A stretch of 64,000 nt of DNA from assembly GCF_029094545.1 (NCBI RefSeq), contig NZ_CP117835.1:910001-974000 (forward strand), written 5' to 3'. Both the position numbers and the translations under genes were made by a program. Below, in pieces: positions 1 through 8,740 of this stretch. The notes beneath the pieces were generated by a model, which ran no database searches, had not been told where the DNA came from, and saw only the letters and a program-made list of their open reading frames with translations. The DNA comes from Alkalihalophilus pseudofirmus (GTDB lineage Bacteria > Bacillota > Bacilli > Bacillales > Bacillaceae_D). Position 1 is the stretch's first letter. Every line of letters starts with the position of its first letter.

Positions 1-2
1 AT

Positions 3-383
3 CTAAATGACTCCACAAAGAAAAGGTATGTTTTGCATGGAGATTTTCATCACTACAATATTCTCAAAGGTGAAAAAGGATGGAAAGCAATCGATCCTAA
101 GGGGCTTGTTGGCGAAAGAGAGTACGATCTTATTCAGTTTATGTTAAATGTATTACCGGAAGCAGGGATCGAGGAAGTCCTTATGCAGCGTATCACCCTA
201 TTTACAGAGCAGCTCAATTTGGATAGAAGAAGGCTGCTTCTCTACGGCTATGCTCACTCCGTTTTAGCAACTGCATGGACAGTTGATGAAGAGGGAGGAT
301 ACAACAAGCACTTCTTTCAAACGATTGAATCATTTAAAAATATGTATCTGGCTGAAGCTGGCGAATGGCTCAGTAAAAAATAA
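3..383 (+). CDS. Aminoglycoside/hydroxyurea kinase, APH(6) family, 3' part only
   Basis: The frame is open to the left edge, so the N-terminal half lies outside the window. The visible part contains the kinase catalytic loop HGDFHHYNIL, with Asp as catalytic base and Asn as Mg ligand, followed by AIDPKGLVGE, the DFG-like Mg-binding segment typical of streptomycin 6-kinase / hydroxyurea-resistance kinases (APH6_hur). The family phosphorylates aminoglycosides such as streptomycin in the cytoplasm, but many chromosomal members have unknown substrates. The TTG at position 33 lies inside the conserved loop and cannot be the start. It is followed by a separate small gene with its own ribosome binding site. 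Family assignment is firm; substrate is not. Confidence 0.85.
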   Translation, partial: LNDSTKKRYVLHGDFHHYNILKGEKGWKAIDPKGLVGEREYDLIQFMLNVLPEAGIEEVLMQRITLFTEQLNLDRRRLLLYGYAHSVLATAWTVDEEGGYNKHFFQTIESFKNMYLAEAGEWLSKK

Positions 384-464
384 AGAAGGTATTGGACGCG
401 TAACATCAGCCAGTTCTCTTCCATAATCTAGTAAGGTTAATGAGGAAAATAAGGAGGGGGCTTT

Positions 465-794
465 ATGGGTAATTATTTTGATGAAATACAACACTTGAAG
501 CACTCAGAATATGGCGGTCCACAACCCGTCATAACAGTTACCCGAGTCGCTCTAAATGAAACAGAAGATGTGTCAATGGCTGATCAGTGGGTGGAATATA
601 TTCAGCCGCTCGTCACATTCGCTCTTGAAGAAGTAAAAGAAGGAATTAATATGACTCATCTATTTCAAGAATATATTTTAGCCGGCGTTCTTGTCGGCCA
701 AGGCTTTTCACCTGAGGAGGCGATTGCTCAGGTAGAGGAGTGGGAGAAGACGGGAGAATCACAGCTATTACAAGAGAGCAAGCAAATGGACTAA
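465..794 (+). CDS. Hypothetical protein, 109 aa
   Basis: An ATG start follows a strong AGGAGGGGG ribosome binding site, and a clear terminator follows the stop, so this is a real single gene. The protein is acidic and soluble, with no signal peptide or membrane segment. The C-terminal half (about residues 55-105) is predicted helical by eye and ends in a Glu/Gln-rich stretch. I do not recognise the family. It may be read through from the kinase gene 80 bp upstream. Confidence 0.7.
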   Translation: MGNYFDEIQHLKHSEYGGPQPVITVTRVALNETEDVSMADQWVEYIQPLVTFALEEVKEGINMTHLFQEYILAGVLVGQGFSPEEAIAQVEEWEKTGESQLLQESKQMD

Positions 795-810
795 GGTGAA
801 ACTAACTAAG

Positions 811-850
811 AAACAGCCCCTGAATGAAACTTCAAGGGCTGTTACTATTT
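811..850 (+). terminator. Intrinsic terminator
   Basis: Inverted repeat AACAGCCC / GGGCTGTT with further pairing TGAA/TTCA inside, followed by a moderately T-rich tract. It closes the 109-aa gene. Confidence 0.75.
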
Positions 851-913
851 ATCATAAACTTGCGAAGGTTGTATAAACTAAGAAAGTGAACGTAACATTT
901 GGGAGGTCTACAC

Positions 914-1291
914 ATGAAGATGAGTCAATTAGTTGAGCGAATTACCACGTTTTCAAAAAGCATGAGTAAAGAAGTACTTAAACAGTTCTCGCATGAAAAA
1001 ACGCATAAAATTGCTGTTCATCATTTAGCAGAGGCTATTCTAACGAATAAACAAACGGTCAAAAAAACAGAAGAATGGTTAGGACTTATCTTTAATGAAT
1101 ATCGCCTGACAGTAGGCCTGATTGATTTTAAATTAGAAACAAAAGGAACGAACAACGAAAAAATCATAAAATTGACGGCAGTTGAAAATGGGAATGATTT
1201 ATTCTGCTATGAAGCATATGAACCGATTCAATCTGAACAAGACCAGCATGCCGTTCCCCAATATGTATTTGACTATTTAACGAAAGCTTAA
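914..1291 (+). CDS. Hypothetical protein, 125 aa
   Basis: The start is ATG 914, seven bases after GGGAGGT. An in-frame TTG at 899 overlaps that ribosome binding site and is rejected. The protein is basic at the N-terminus and soluble, without recognisable motifs or membrane segments. The spacing of charged and hydrophobic residues suggests helices in residues 1-70 and strands after that. It is a monocistronic unit closed by a terminator. Function unknown. Confidence 0.7.
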   Translation: MKMSQLVERITTFSKSMSKEVLKQFSHEKTHKIAVHHLAEAILTNKQTVKKTEEWLGLIFNEYRLTVGLIDFKLETKGTNNEKIIKLTAVENGNDLFCYEAYEPIQSEQDQHAVPQYVFDYLTKA

Positions 1292-1298
1292 TCAAGAG

Positions 1299-1330
1299 AC
1301 AAGGCGCTATTCATGTGGCCTTGTTTTTTT
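1299..1330 (+). terminator. Intrinsic terminator
   Basis: Stem ACAAGGC / GCCTTGT followed by a run of seven T. It ends the preceding 125-aa gene. Confidence 0.8.
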
Positions 1331-1436
1331 ATGTCTATTATCAAATTTACAATATATTGAAACCGGAAGGGTCGAAATGCCGTAAATAGATGATGTGTAG
1401 AAAGACACGTGATAGATAAAAGAGAGGGGAAATAAG

Positions 1437-1658
1437 GTGAGATCTGAAGCTGTTGAAACGAAAAAGCTGCTGTATATCTTTGGAGTGATTGTGTTTGGGG
1501 GCATGCTCCTTAATTCAATCATTGATGCAGGCATTTACTTAGAGTACTATTCTTTAGAAAAATTATGGGAGTATCGTTTATTCATCGCAGGTGGTGCTGT
1601 GGTGTATTATGTTACTGTTTTCTTATTTCATTACCTAACTGTTCAATTAGATGAATAA
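1437..1658 (+). CDS. Small membrane protein, 73 aa
   Basis: The GTG start lies a few bases after AGAGGGG. Two hydrophobic segments (about residues 11-33 and 47-66) are separated by a short charged loop, which suggests a two-helix integral membrane protein. The flanking GTG-type start and AGAGGGG site argue that it is translated. No family is recognised. It converges with the M14 peptidase gene, with a hairpin between them. Confidence 0.65.
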   Translation: MRSEAVETKKLLYIFGVIVFGGMLLNSIIDAGIYLEYYSLEKLWEYRLFIAGGAVVYYVTVFLFHYLTVQLDE

Positions 1659-1710
1659 CATGAGTATTCTCAGGGGCTGCATTTTATAGCGTGAGAAATG
1701 CAAGCAAGAT

Positions 1711-1748
1711 TAGAGGTAATGAATGTTTAAGCCTACTCATTACCTCTA
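1711..1748. terminator. Hairpin between convergent genes
   Basis: Inverted repeat AGAGGTAATGA / TCATTACCTCT (11 bp, loop of about 14) between two convergent genes. Neither side is followed by a strong T run, so termination efficiency is uncertain. Its position favours a shared terminator. Confidence 0.5.
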
Positions 1749-1756
1749 GATTCTCA

Positions 1757-2824
1757 TTATTCTCCGAATTCTTCACTAAGGAAAGGTTCGACAGTGTATT
1801 GGGTAGGAAGGTCTTCCCAGAACGTTTCATCTGCATCATAAATGGATCCATCAGCAACAGCTTTAATCGTTGCCTCCATGGTGTCTACTGATTGCCTGAT
1901 TAAATATCCATTGCTTTTTTGACCGAGTATCGAACTGATATTTGGTGAGTCAGACATCCCTCTCATTTCAAATAGTAATGTAGGAACCTTATAATGAGTA
2001 GCTAAATGATTTCTGGCGTTAGACGTTAACCCGTCACCTGTTCCATACCTTGCTAGTCTTCCATAGCCTTTTTTCTCAATTGCTTCATATACAACCGCTC
2101 CTAGTTTCTTAGAGTTTAGAAGTACTTCATCTGAGACGGTACTTGTCGGGTAAAGCAATGATCCTGATACCAAATCACCTTCCCCAATTGCTCTGTTTGC
2201 AACCTGTTGATGCATATCAATTGCAAAATCTATTTTATGTTTTCTAAGAACTTCTTCATGCAGTGCTCTTGTCTCAGGCTGTGATAAGGAATTATGTGTA
2301 CGATTTAAATTAATGCCGTTAGCATTATTGCGGGTTTGTTGCCCGCCTCCAAGTAAATGCGAGGTATCCCAATTTACATCTCCTTGGGCCCCATCGGGAT
2401 TCAAACGAGGGATAAAAATAATATTGATTTGTTTGAGAAGGCTTTGAACCTCTAAGCTGTTAGAAGCAAGTTTGTTTAAAAGATAGAAGATTCCTTCGGT
2501 GACAAGTGGTTCGTTGGCGTGCTGCTGGGATAGAAATAAGATGGTTGGATTGTCAGGATTGACTCCAAGCTTAACCATATCAATATCTCTCCCTTTTACG
2601 GATTGTCCGATGGTTTCGACGGTAATATGGGCTGCCCTTTTATCAATCCCATTTAAAAATGACTTCATTTCTTCATAATTTTTTAGCCTTTCTATTTTAA
2701 TTGCTTGTACTTCATTCATGGAGGGACCAGAACCAGCTGCTTGAACGTTGGTGGCTGTATGTGGTGCAATAACCAAGCTGCATGCAAGTGTTAGGGATAA
2801 AACCATAGTTGTAAGCTTCTTCAT
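1757..2824 (-). CDS. Secreted M14 family zinc carboxypeptidase
   Basis: A metallocarboxypeptidase-fold hydrolase that cleaves C-terminal residues, or gamma-glutamyl/muropeptide bonds in some relatives. Residues 1-30 form a Sec signal peptide. The zinc ligands are H102 and E105 in QQHANEP and H205 in IDMHQQ. Substrate contacts are the NPDG and NLNR segments, and the general base is E286 in LFEMRG. All catalytic residues are present. The start used here (MKKL) lies 10 nt from AGAAGGG. An ATG two codons upstream at 2830 is the alternative, with only 4 nt spacing. The product probably acts outside the cell membrane. A second, different M14 gene starts at 62552. Confidence 0.9.
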   Translation of the reverse strand: MKKLTTMVLSLTLACSLVIAPHTATNVQAAGSGPSMNEVQAIKIERLKNYEEMKSFLNGIDKRAAHITVETIGQSVKGRDIDMVKLGVNPDNPTILFLSQQHANEPLVTEGIFYLLNKLASNSLEVQSLLKQINIIFIPRLNPDGAQGDVNWDTSHLLGGGQQTRNNANGINLNRTHNSLSQPETRALHEEVLRKHKIDFAIDMHQQVANRAIGEGDLVSGSLLYPTSTVSDEVLLNSKKLGAVVYEAIEKKGYGRLARYGTGDGLTSNARNHLATHYKVPTLLFEMRGMSDSPNISSILGQKSNGYLIRQSVDTMEATIKAVADGSIYDADETFWEDLPTQYTVEPFLSEEFGE

Positions 2825-3012
2825 TAACATCGCGCCCTTCTAAAGAGATTTGCCAGTCCATATATCACTACTTCGAGATGGTTTATTTTATACAAGGGCA
2901 TAGTTACCGATTTTAAACCGAAGTGAAATGTTAGTTAAAATGACTGGGCCTTAGTTCCCTGATAAAGGGCAAGGAGTTACGATTCTTTTCTTTCTCTTGC
3001 ATTGGATAGACT

Positions 3013-3049
3013 GCAAAACAACCCCAGCCACTGGCTGGGGTTGTTTTGC
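3013..3049 (-). terminator. Strong terminator of the amidohydrolase operon
   Basis: Perfect 17-bp stem from GCAAAACAACCCCAGCC to its reverse complement with a 3-base loop. It lies just past the stop of the minus-strand M20 gene and includes an intrinsic TTTT tract. Confidence 0.85.
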
Positions 3050-3056
3050 TATAGTT

Positions 3057-4160
3057 TTACGATTCAAGAGCCAATAAACACGATTGCAACAAGATATTGA
3101 CGCCATTTTCAATCGCTTGTGTGTTAAATCTCATATTAGGATGGTGTAAGCCAGGTAAGACATCAGCGCCTAATGCAAGCATTGTGGCTTTAATTTGAGG
3201 CCGCATTAACGTGAAATAATGGAAGTCATCTGAACCGGATGTGATGATTCTAGGCTGAAGCAGGTCAGGCCCCAGTATTTCTTTAATCGCTTGTTCAACC
3301 TTTGCTTCAGCCTCAGTGCTAATAATGGCTGCGGGTATGTGGTCCTTGATTTTATAGGTGATTTCAACCTCATATAACGCTGACACATAAGTGATGATAG
3401 ATGCTAGTTTTTCTTTTATTTCATTCATTACCTCGTTTGTTTGAGCACGCAAATCAAACCCAAATGTGGCGCTGCCAGGAATAATATTTAAATGATCACC
3501 ACCTGCATGAAATTGGGTTATTTTTACGGATGTTGGAACTTGTGGTTTGGTATGAAGATGCTTGAGGTGCTGCATGATTGAACTACCTACCTCGATAGCG
3601 TTTATACCTTCGTTTGGACGCGCACCGTGATGATCATCACCTTTGATCTTACCTTTTACAAACGCGCAAGAACCATGCTGAATGCCTGGAGCGCATTTTG
3701 GATAGGGAATTTCATTTTTAGGACGTACATGAACTCCAAATAAATACACAAGCTCATCAACAATGCCCATTTCAACGACCTTAACTGCCCCGTTCCCAAC
3801 TTCTTCAGCGGGCTGAAAAATAGCTCTCACTGATCCATTAAGCTTTTTTTCTATTTCTTTTAAGCGATGCATTACACCGGTCACAATCGTCATATGAGCA
3901 TCATGACCGCATGAATGATTTGCTTGGAGGATACCGTTTACTTCTTGAAGCAGACCATCCATATCGGCACGCAGACCAACTTTCGGCTTTCCAGTACCAA
4001 CATCCACATAAAATCCTGGAATAGATTCAAATGCTACCGGATGAAAGCCAGCTTGTTTAAAATGGTTCATTAAATAATTTGTGGTACCATGCTCATCCCA
4101 GCTTACTTCAGGGTGTTGGTGGAGATACTCCCACATTTCTACTAACTCTTTTTTCTTCAA
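3057..4160 (-). CDS. M20D family amidohydrolase (N-acyl amino acid deacylase type)
   Basis: A cytoplasmic metal-dependent hydrolase of the peptidase M20 / hippurate hydrolase group, removing acyl groups from N-acyl amino acids or cleaving dipeptides. Metal-binding residues are visible: C84 and H86 in HSCGHDAHM, E119/E120 in QPAEE, and H144 in GVHVRP. A lid/dimerisation domain follows at about residues 165-275. The start is TTG 4160, eight bases after AGGAG, which lies in the 3' end of the upstream transporter gene. The stop of that gene directly abuts the start, implying translational coupling. It is the last gene of a three-gene operon with a transporter and an enolase-superfamily epimerase. 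Exact substrate unknown. Confidence 0.88.
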   Translation of the reverse strand: MKKKELVEMWEYLHQHPEVSWDEHGTTNYLMNHFKQAGFHPVAFESIPGFYVDVGTGKPKVGLRADMDGLLQEVNGILQANHSCGHDAHMTIVTGVMHRLKEIEKKLNGSVRAIFQPAEEVGNGAVKVVEMGIVDELVYLFGVHVRPKNEIPYPKCAPGIQHGSCAFVKGKIKGDDHHGARPNEGINAIEVGSSIMQHLKHLHTKPQVPTSVKITQFHAGGDHLNIIPGSATFGFDLRAQTNEVMNEIKEKLASIITYVSALYEVEITYKIKDHIPAAIISTEAEAKVEQAIKEILGPDLLQPRIITSGSDDFHYFTLMRPQIKATMLALGADVLPGLHHPNMRFNTQAIENGVNILLQSCLLALES

Positions 4161-5555
4161 TTAGCTCACTCCTATCATCACAGCGGCTACAAGTGCTGCC
4201 ATGGCAACGATAGACCATAAAAGAATAAGCTTCCAGATAAACTTTGCCCACCGTTCATACGGTATTCCGGCTACAGCAAGATATCCCATTAGTGAGGCAG
4301 AAGTTGGGATGATAGAGTTACTGATTGCATCGCCGTATTGATAAGCGAGCACGGCGACTTGGCGTTCAAGTCCTAAAAGATCAGCTAGAGGGACCATAAT
4401 TGGCATTGTAGCTGCTGCCTGTCCGCTTCCTGAAGGGACAAAGAAATTAATAAACGTTTGAACGAAAAACATGCCGATCACATTTAACGAAGCTGGCAGA
4501 TGTTGAATGAAAGTGGCTAGAGAGTAGATTACAGTATCTATTATCATACCGTCCTGCATCACAACAAGAATCGTTCGTGCAAAGCCTACAATTAAAGCCC
4601 CGAATACGACAAGTCTCATGCCGTCAACAAAGGAGGAGAAGGTCTTATTAATACCAAGCCCGCCAACAAGCCCGCAAAGCAGCCCAATAATAATAAATGA
4701 AGCAGCAAGCTCAGTTAAAAACCAATCCCAATTAAAGACACCGTACATATTAATCAATACACCCGTTAAGAGAGCGAGCAGAACAAGAGCATGACGGTTG
4801 TTGAAATCAGCGATTTGACTACGTGCTTGTTCAGCATCCGCATCTACCGTATGTTCAAGATCATACATAACGGATGACCTCGGATCGTTTTTCACCTTTT
4901 TGGCATAACGTAATACGTACCATACCGCAAGAACGAGTATTAAAATATAAACAATTGAGCGAAAAGCAATTCCTGAAAAAAGCGGTACTTCAGCGATCCC
5001 TTGAGCAACTCCTACAGTAAACGGGTTGAGCATGCCTCCTATAAATCCACTAGCGGCCCCGAGTGTAATCATAGCGGTTCCGACAATAGAATCGTAGCCA
5101 AGAGATCTAGCAATGGCAATCCCGATTGGTACAAAAATAATACTTTCTTCAGACATACCCGTAGTAAACCCAAGAACCGAGAAGGTGAACATAACCATTG
5201 GTATAATTAACATATCTTTATTTTCTAATTTGTGAACCAGTCTGTTAATACCAGAATCAATGGCACCGGTAGACCTGATGACCCCAAAAGCTCCGCCGAT
5301 TAAGAAGATATAGAAAATAATCGTCGCTCCGTCTTGCATACCTTGAGGAATAGATTTAAATAATTCAAAAAAAGTGATCGGATTCTGCTCAACTGACTGG
5401 TAACTGTTGTCCACTACAACGGTTCTTCCGTCCACTTCTTGACGCTCATATTCGCCTGCTGGGATGATATATGTAGCAATAGCTGCTAACACAATGACAG
5501 CAAAAATAATCGCATATGTGTGGGGTGTTACCCATTTCCTTTTATCGTTTCCCAT
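4161..5555 (-). CDS. YfcC/DcuC-like membrane transporter
   Basis: An integral membrane carrier of the YfcC family within the ion transporter superfamily. Relatives are annotated as C4-dicarboxylate carriers or amino acid/peptide permeases. There are about 12 hydrophobic segments over 464 residues. The N-terminus KWVTPHTYAIIF and the conserved SGSGQAAATMPIMVPLADL and ITLGAASGF segments are typical of the family. Its ATG shares the A of the upstream stop (TAATG), and its stop abuts the amidohydrolase start. The tight operon suggests it imports the substrate that the epimerase and hydrolase process. Confidence 0.88.
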   Translation of the reverse strand: MGNDKRKWVTPHTYAIIFAVIVLAAIATYIIPAGEYERQEVDGRTVVVDNSYQSVEQNPITFFELFKSIPQGMQDGATIIFYIFLIGGAFGVIRSTGAIDSGINRLVHKLENKDMLIIPMVMFTFSVLGFTTGMSEESIIFVPIGIAIARSLGYDSIVGTAMITLGAASGFIGGMLNPFTVGVAQGIAEVPLFSGIAFRSIVYILILVLAVWYVLRYAKKVKNDPRSSVMYDLEHTVDADAEQARSQIADFNNRHALVLLALLTGVLINMYGVFNWDWFLTELAASFIIIGLLCGLVGGLGINKTFSSFVDGMRLVVFGALIVGFARTILVVMQDGMIIDTVIYSLATFIQHLPASLNVIGMFFVQTFINFFVPSGSGQAAATMPIMVPLADLLGLERQVAVLAYQYGDAISNSIIPTSASLMGYLAVAGIPYERWAKFIWKLILLWSIVAMAALVAAVMIGVS

Positions 5556-6667
5556 TACAGCATCATCTCCTCAGACCGAGTCGTCAATTCTTTAATTACA
5601 TCATCATCTACGTTAATTCCTAGACCAGGTTTACTTGTTATATTGGCATAAGGGAGAGAGTAGGTCAGGTCCCCAACATCTTTTGTGAATTTCGTTGGCC
5701 CTGAGATTTCGGTGGAAACGATATTCATTTTTGCTAGAGCGACATGAAAGCCTGCTGCTGAAGCGATGGATGATTCAACCATCGAGCCAATCTGACAATG
5801 AATCCCGAAAAGTTCTGCTTGGGTGGCTAGTTGATAGGCAGGATAAATTCCGCCGCTTTTCATTAATTTAATATTAATATAGTCCACAGATTGATGTTCA
5901 ACCAATGTTCGTAAGTGCTGGGCATTAATTAAGCTCTCATCTGCCATTAAAGGAGTGAAAGATGATTCTTGCAATCTTTGAAACATAGATAAATCCATTT
6001 GGGCAATAGGCTGCTCAACCCACGTTACATTATAGGGTTCAAGCTTTTTAATCATTTGTTTTGCCTTCTGAAAGGACCCCCAGCCTTGATTAACATCCAC
6101 ACGAATGAGTAGGTCCTCACCGATTGCATCTCTTACGGCTTTCACACGAGCAACGTCTTTTTCTGAGTCAATTCCAAGTTTCATTTTGATTTCTTTATAG
6201 CCGTTGTTACGAGCTTGGATCGCTTTCTTTGCCAGGACATCAGGTTCAAGAATACTAAATACTTCTGGAATCATAGGCTGATCCTTTTTTCTGCCGCCAA
6301 GTAATGAATAGACTGGAAGGTTGCTAGCTTTCCCTAAGATGTCATAACAGGCAATATCAACAGCAGCTTTAGCTGCACCATTTCCTACAAGGGCAGCATT
6401 CATAAGATCATGGATCTCCATAATATTACACGGGTCCTTACCAATAATAGCGGGGATCAGCTGATACTTTAAGGCATCAAATACACTATGGACTGATTCC
6501 CCAGTTACATGCTCATCAGGCACGCTTTCTCCGTAGCCAATGATTCCTTGGTCAGTGTACATTTTGATAATAATCGCGGGCATCTTATCATAGCTCGCAT
6601 AGGAAATAATAAATGGTTCATTTAGTGGGAGCTCAATCATATGCACATCCACTTTGAATATCCTCAT
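5555..6667 (-). CDS. Enolase-superfamily epimerase/racemase (dipeptide epimerase-like)
   Basis: A member of the mandelate racemase / muconate lactonizing enzyme group. The N-terminal capping domain is at about residues 1-125 and a TIM barrel follows. Catalytic residues are K161 and K163 in EIKMKLG, metal ligands D191, E218 (WVEQP) and D243 (MADES), and opposite-face K267 in INIKLMKSGG. This set matches L-Ala-D/L-Glu epimerases and N-succinylamino acid racemases. The C-terminal DxD motif that marks dipeptide epimerases is absent (TEISGP in its place), so dipeptide specificity is doubtful. It is the first gene of the operon. AAGGAGG lies about 12 nt before the ATG. Confidence 0.85.
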   Translation of the reverse strand: MRIFKVDVHMIELPLNEPFIISYASYDKMPAIIIKMYTDQGIIGYGESVPDEHVTGESVHSVFDALKYQLIPAIIGKDPCNIMEIHDLMNAALVGNGAAKAAVDIACYDILGKASNLPVYSLLGGRKKDQPMIPEVFSILEPDVLAKKAIQARNNGYKEIKMKLGIDSEKDVARVKAVRDAIGEDLLIRVDVNQGWGSFQKAKQMIKKLEPYNVTWVEQPIAQMDLSMFQRLQESSFTPLMADESLINAQHLRTLVEHQSVDYINIKLMKSGGIYPAYQLATQAELFGIHCQIGSMVESSIASAAGFHVALAKMNIVSTEISGPTKFTKDVGDLTYSLPYANITSKPGLGINVDDDVIKELTTRSEEMML

Positions 6668-6770
6668 AATTATTACTAACCTCCTTATTTTTGTCGTTTT
6701 GATGTCGTTAATTATAAAGTAATAGAATTCGAGTGAGGTGTCAAACTTTTCTGTTAATAATTTCGATCAT

Positions 6771-6803
6771 AAAAAACGAAGGTATGATTATACCTCCGTT
6801 GCT
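6771..6803 (-). terminator. Terminator overlapping the stop codon of the regulator
   Basis: On the minus strand the last codons, ACGGAGGTATAA, form one arm of an 11-bp imperfect stem closed by ATACCTTCGT and a T6 run. The stop codon sits at the loop. This separates the regulator from the downstream operon, which must have its own promoter in the 120-bp gap. Confidence 0.8.
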
Positions 6804-8125
6804 GTTCTAATTTGTTTTTCAATTTCTTCTTTTAAAATATACACTTTTCGTGGTCGGCCTGATTGGCTGTTTTGTTCTAGTCCTCTTATTTCAATAATGT
6901 GAGATTCATAAAGACGTTTAATAAAACGTTCGGATGTACGTGTTGATACTTTTGAATAGGAGGCATAATCATTTACAGTAAAAGGCTGATATTGATGCAC
7001 TCTTATAAAATGAAAAAATCGATTGAATGTATTTAGGGTTATATTGGTTTTCTTCATCAAGCCATGAAGCCATTTATCGGTGACTCTGACTGGTTTTTCT
7101 TTTACAACCCCTCTTATAGGGCCTTTCAATTTTTTATCTTCAGTCAACAAGTAGCCGTTGCTTTCTGTGGGAGAGGTCTCTTGTTTCGCTATTTGCATGG
7201 CTTGTTTTGCATGCTCTTCTGCTTCATATAAATGACGGCCGTATCCAATGCCAATCTGAAACGGAGTTGTGAGTTTGTCTTCAAGGAATTTAATCCAAGA
7301 AGAGTCATTCACCATTAACAGATGTTCCTTAACCATACCTACGGTTGAATAGAAAGTTGCTGTCTCATGTCTGGTTAATGATGAAGTTTGATGCTTCGTA
7401 GTAAGTGTTTCAAAGAAAGAAGATAGTACCGATTGCATATGAGAAGTAATCTTACTATCTGGGAAAGAGAGCGAAATTACAGCAGGCATCCCGTCTTTGA
7501 GGCGGGAGAATTGAACTTGTTTAGCAGCATCCTTCAAGGTAGTTTTTAAGGTTTGTTCTGTGTCAATCATATAAATGACAGGTACGGCCGCTTCTTTTAA
7601 CAAGTCATGAACATAATGAAGGCTCGTGATGGCCATTTTGGTTTTGCCTGATTTGAATAAGTGAATATGAAAATCGGCTATCTGCAAAAAGGATAATTCT
7701 AGGTCTTCTTCATCTGAATAGATCCATTTATAGTCGTACACCTGGTCATCATTGAAGGAAAGCTCAATCTCCTCTGCTACGCTATGTAATACATTTCGAT
7801 CTGGCAGGTCAATAGATAACTGTTCAACCTTACAGGAGTACTTTAGGACGCAGTGAAGTAAAGAAGCTGCCACCATATATTCATGGAAGGGCGCGATCAC
7901 AACTTGTTTGTCTGTACGAATGAACTTATCTCTAAAATGAAAAGGAACAATTCCTGAAAAACAGATAACGTCTGTTTCTTCTATGGCCTTTCTATGCAGA
8001 AGCTTGATCTCATCAGGCGTTTGATAGGGATAAATGTTTAATGAAATCTCAGGTAAGGTTTCACTGATTTCTCGTGCTTTAATGGAGGAGTGCTCAGAAC
8101 CAATAAATCCTATTTTTACAGTCAA
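6788..8125 (-). CDS. Transcriptional regulator with C-terminal winged helix, 445 aa
   Basis: The C-terminal 80 residues form a winged-helix domain (FTVNDYASYSKVSTRTSERF ... GRPRKVYILKE). The central part around residues 295-325 (PFQIGIGYGRHLYEAEEHAK) resembles the degenerate cyclase-like domain of CdaR-type sensory regulators. The N-terminal 200 residues look like a ligand-binding alpha/beta domain. The start is TTG 8125, preceded by GGTGATC, an anti-SD match, with AGGAAA upstream. It lies directly upstream of the epimerase-transporter-amidohydrolase operon in the same orientation and is the likely regulator. I do not recognise a characterised homologue. Confidence 0.7.
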   Translation of the reverse strand: MTVKIGFIGSEHSSIKAREISETLPEISLNIYPYQTPDEIKLLHRKAIEETDVICFSGIVPFHFRDKFIRTDKQVVIAPFHEYMVAASLLHCVLKYSCKVEQLSIDLPDRNVLHSVAEEIELSFNDDQVYDYKWIYSDEEDLELSFLQIADFHIHLFKSGKTKMAITSLHYVHDLLKEAAVPVIYMIDTEQTLKTTLKDAAKQVQFSRLKDGMPAVISLSFPDSKITSHMQSVLSSFFETLTTKHQTSSLTRHETATFYSTVGMVKEHLLMVNDSSWIKFLEDKLTTPFQIGIGYGRHLYEAEEHAKQAMQIAKQETSPTESNGYLLTEDKKLKGPIRGVVKEKPVRVTDKWLHGLMKKTNITLNTFNRFFHFIRVHQYQPFTVNDYASYSKVSTRTSERFIKRLYESHIIEIRGLEQNSQSGRPRKVYILKEEIEKQIRTATEV

Positions 8126-8299
8126 TTGATCACCATCTTTCCTGCTGATAAAAGATTATTTACTGTTATTGTAACGAACAAATGATAGAAGAGCTAGAAC
8201 GTCTATTTGTTATAATGATATGGTATGATTTGGATGTGGTAGTATCGATTTATGTCTAGAAATTGCAGAAAAAGGTTAAAGGACAGGAGGTGGAATTAG

Positions 8300-8659
8300 G
8301 TGAGGAGATTGTATGACAAATATGTCCTTCAGATGTGGCTATTAACAAAAAGAGATGTGAAGGAATGTAACGAGCTAGCAGAGCAAACGTCATCTAAGAC
8401 TGGTAAAATGTATTTCCGCGGACTTAAGATGCAAAGCATGATGTTTTTACTTGTTTATTTTTTCCCTCTCGTATGGTTGATGTTTGCATGGATCGTAGGA
8501 TTCCCGCTGCTTATCTTAGAGGAAGGATTTGTTATGGCTTTGGTACTTTTAAGTGTTTCAACGATTATGATGTTATTGTTTGTAACGATTGTTAGAGCCG
8601 GTCGTATTCATTTGTACAGCAAAGTGAAACAGAATGTAATCGACAAGTACATAGATTAA
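8300..8659 (+). CDS. Membrane protein, 119 aa
   Basis: The GTG start is nine bases after AGGAGG. The N-terminal 45 residues are charged and probably cytoplasmic. Two hydrophobic helices follow at about 48-72 and 78-101, then a basic tail. No family is recognised. It is transcribed divergently from the regulator and is followed 80 bp later by yunB, possibly on the same transcript. Confidence 0.7.
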   Translation: MRRLYDKYVLQMWLLTKRDVKECNELAEQTSSKTGKMYFRGLKMQSMMFLLVYFFPLVWLMFAWIVGFPLLILEEGFVMALVLLSVSTIMMLLFVTIVRAGRIHLYSKVKQNVIDKYID

Positions 8660-8740
8660 TGGTACAAGGTCCTTATTGTTATAAATGTGTTCAGTGCCTC
8701 TTTAATCTTGCATAGGAATGGATTAAAGGGGGAGTTTTTT

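Noticed and set aside
1307-1534. Minus-strand frame of 75 codons opposite a small membrane protein gene
   Set aside because: It covers a terminator and the promoter of the plus-strand gene, and has no start signal.
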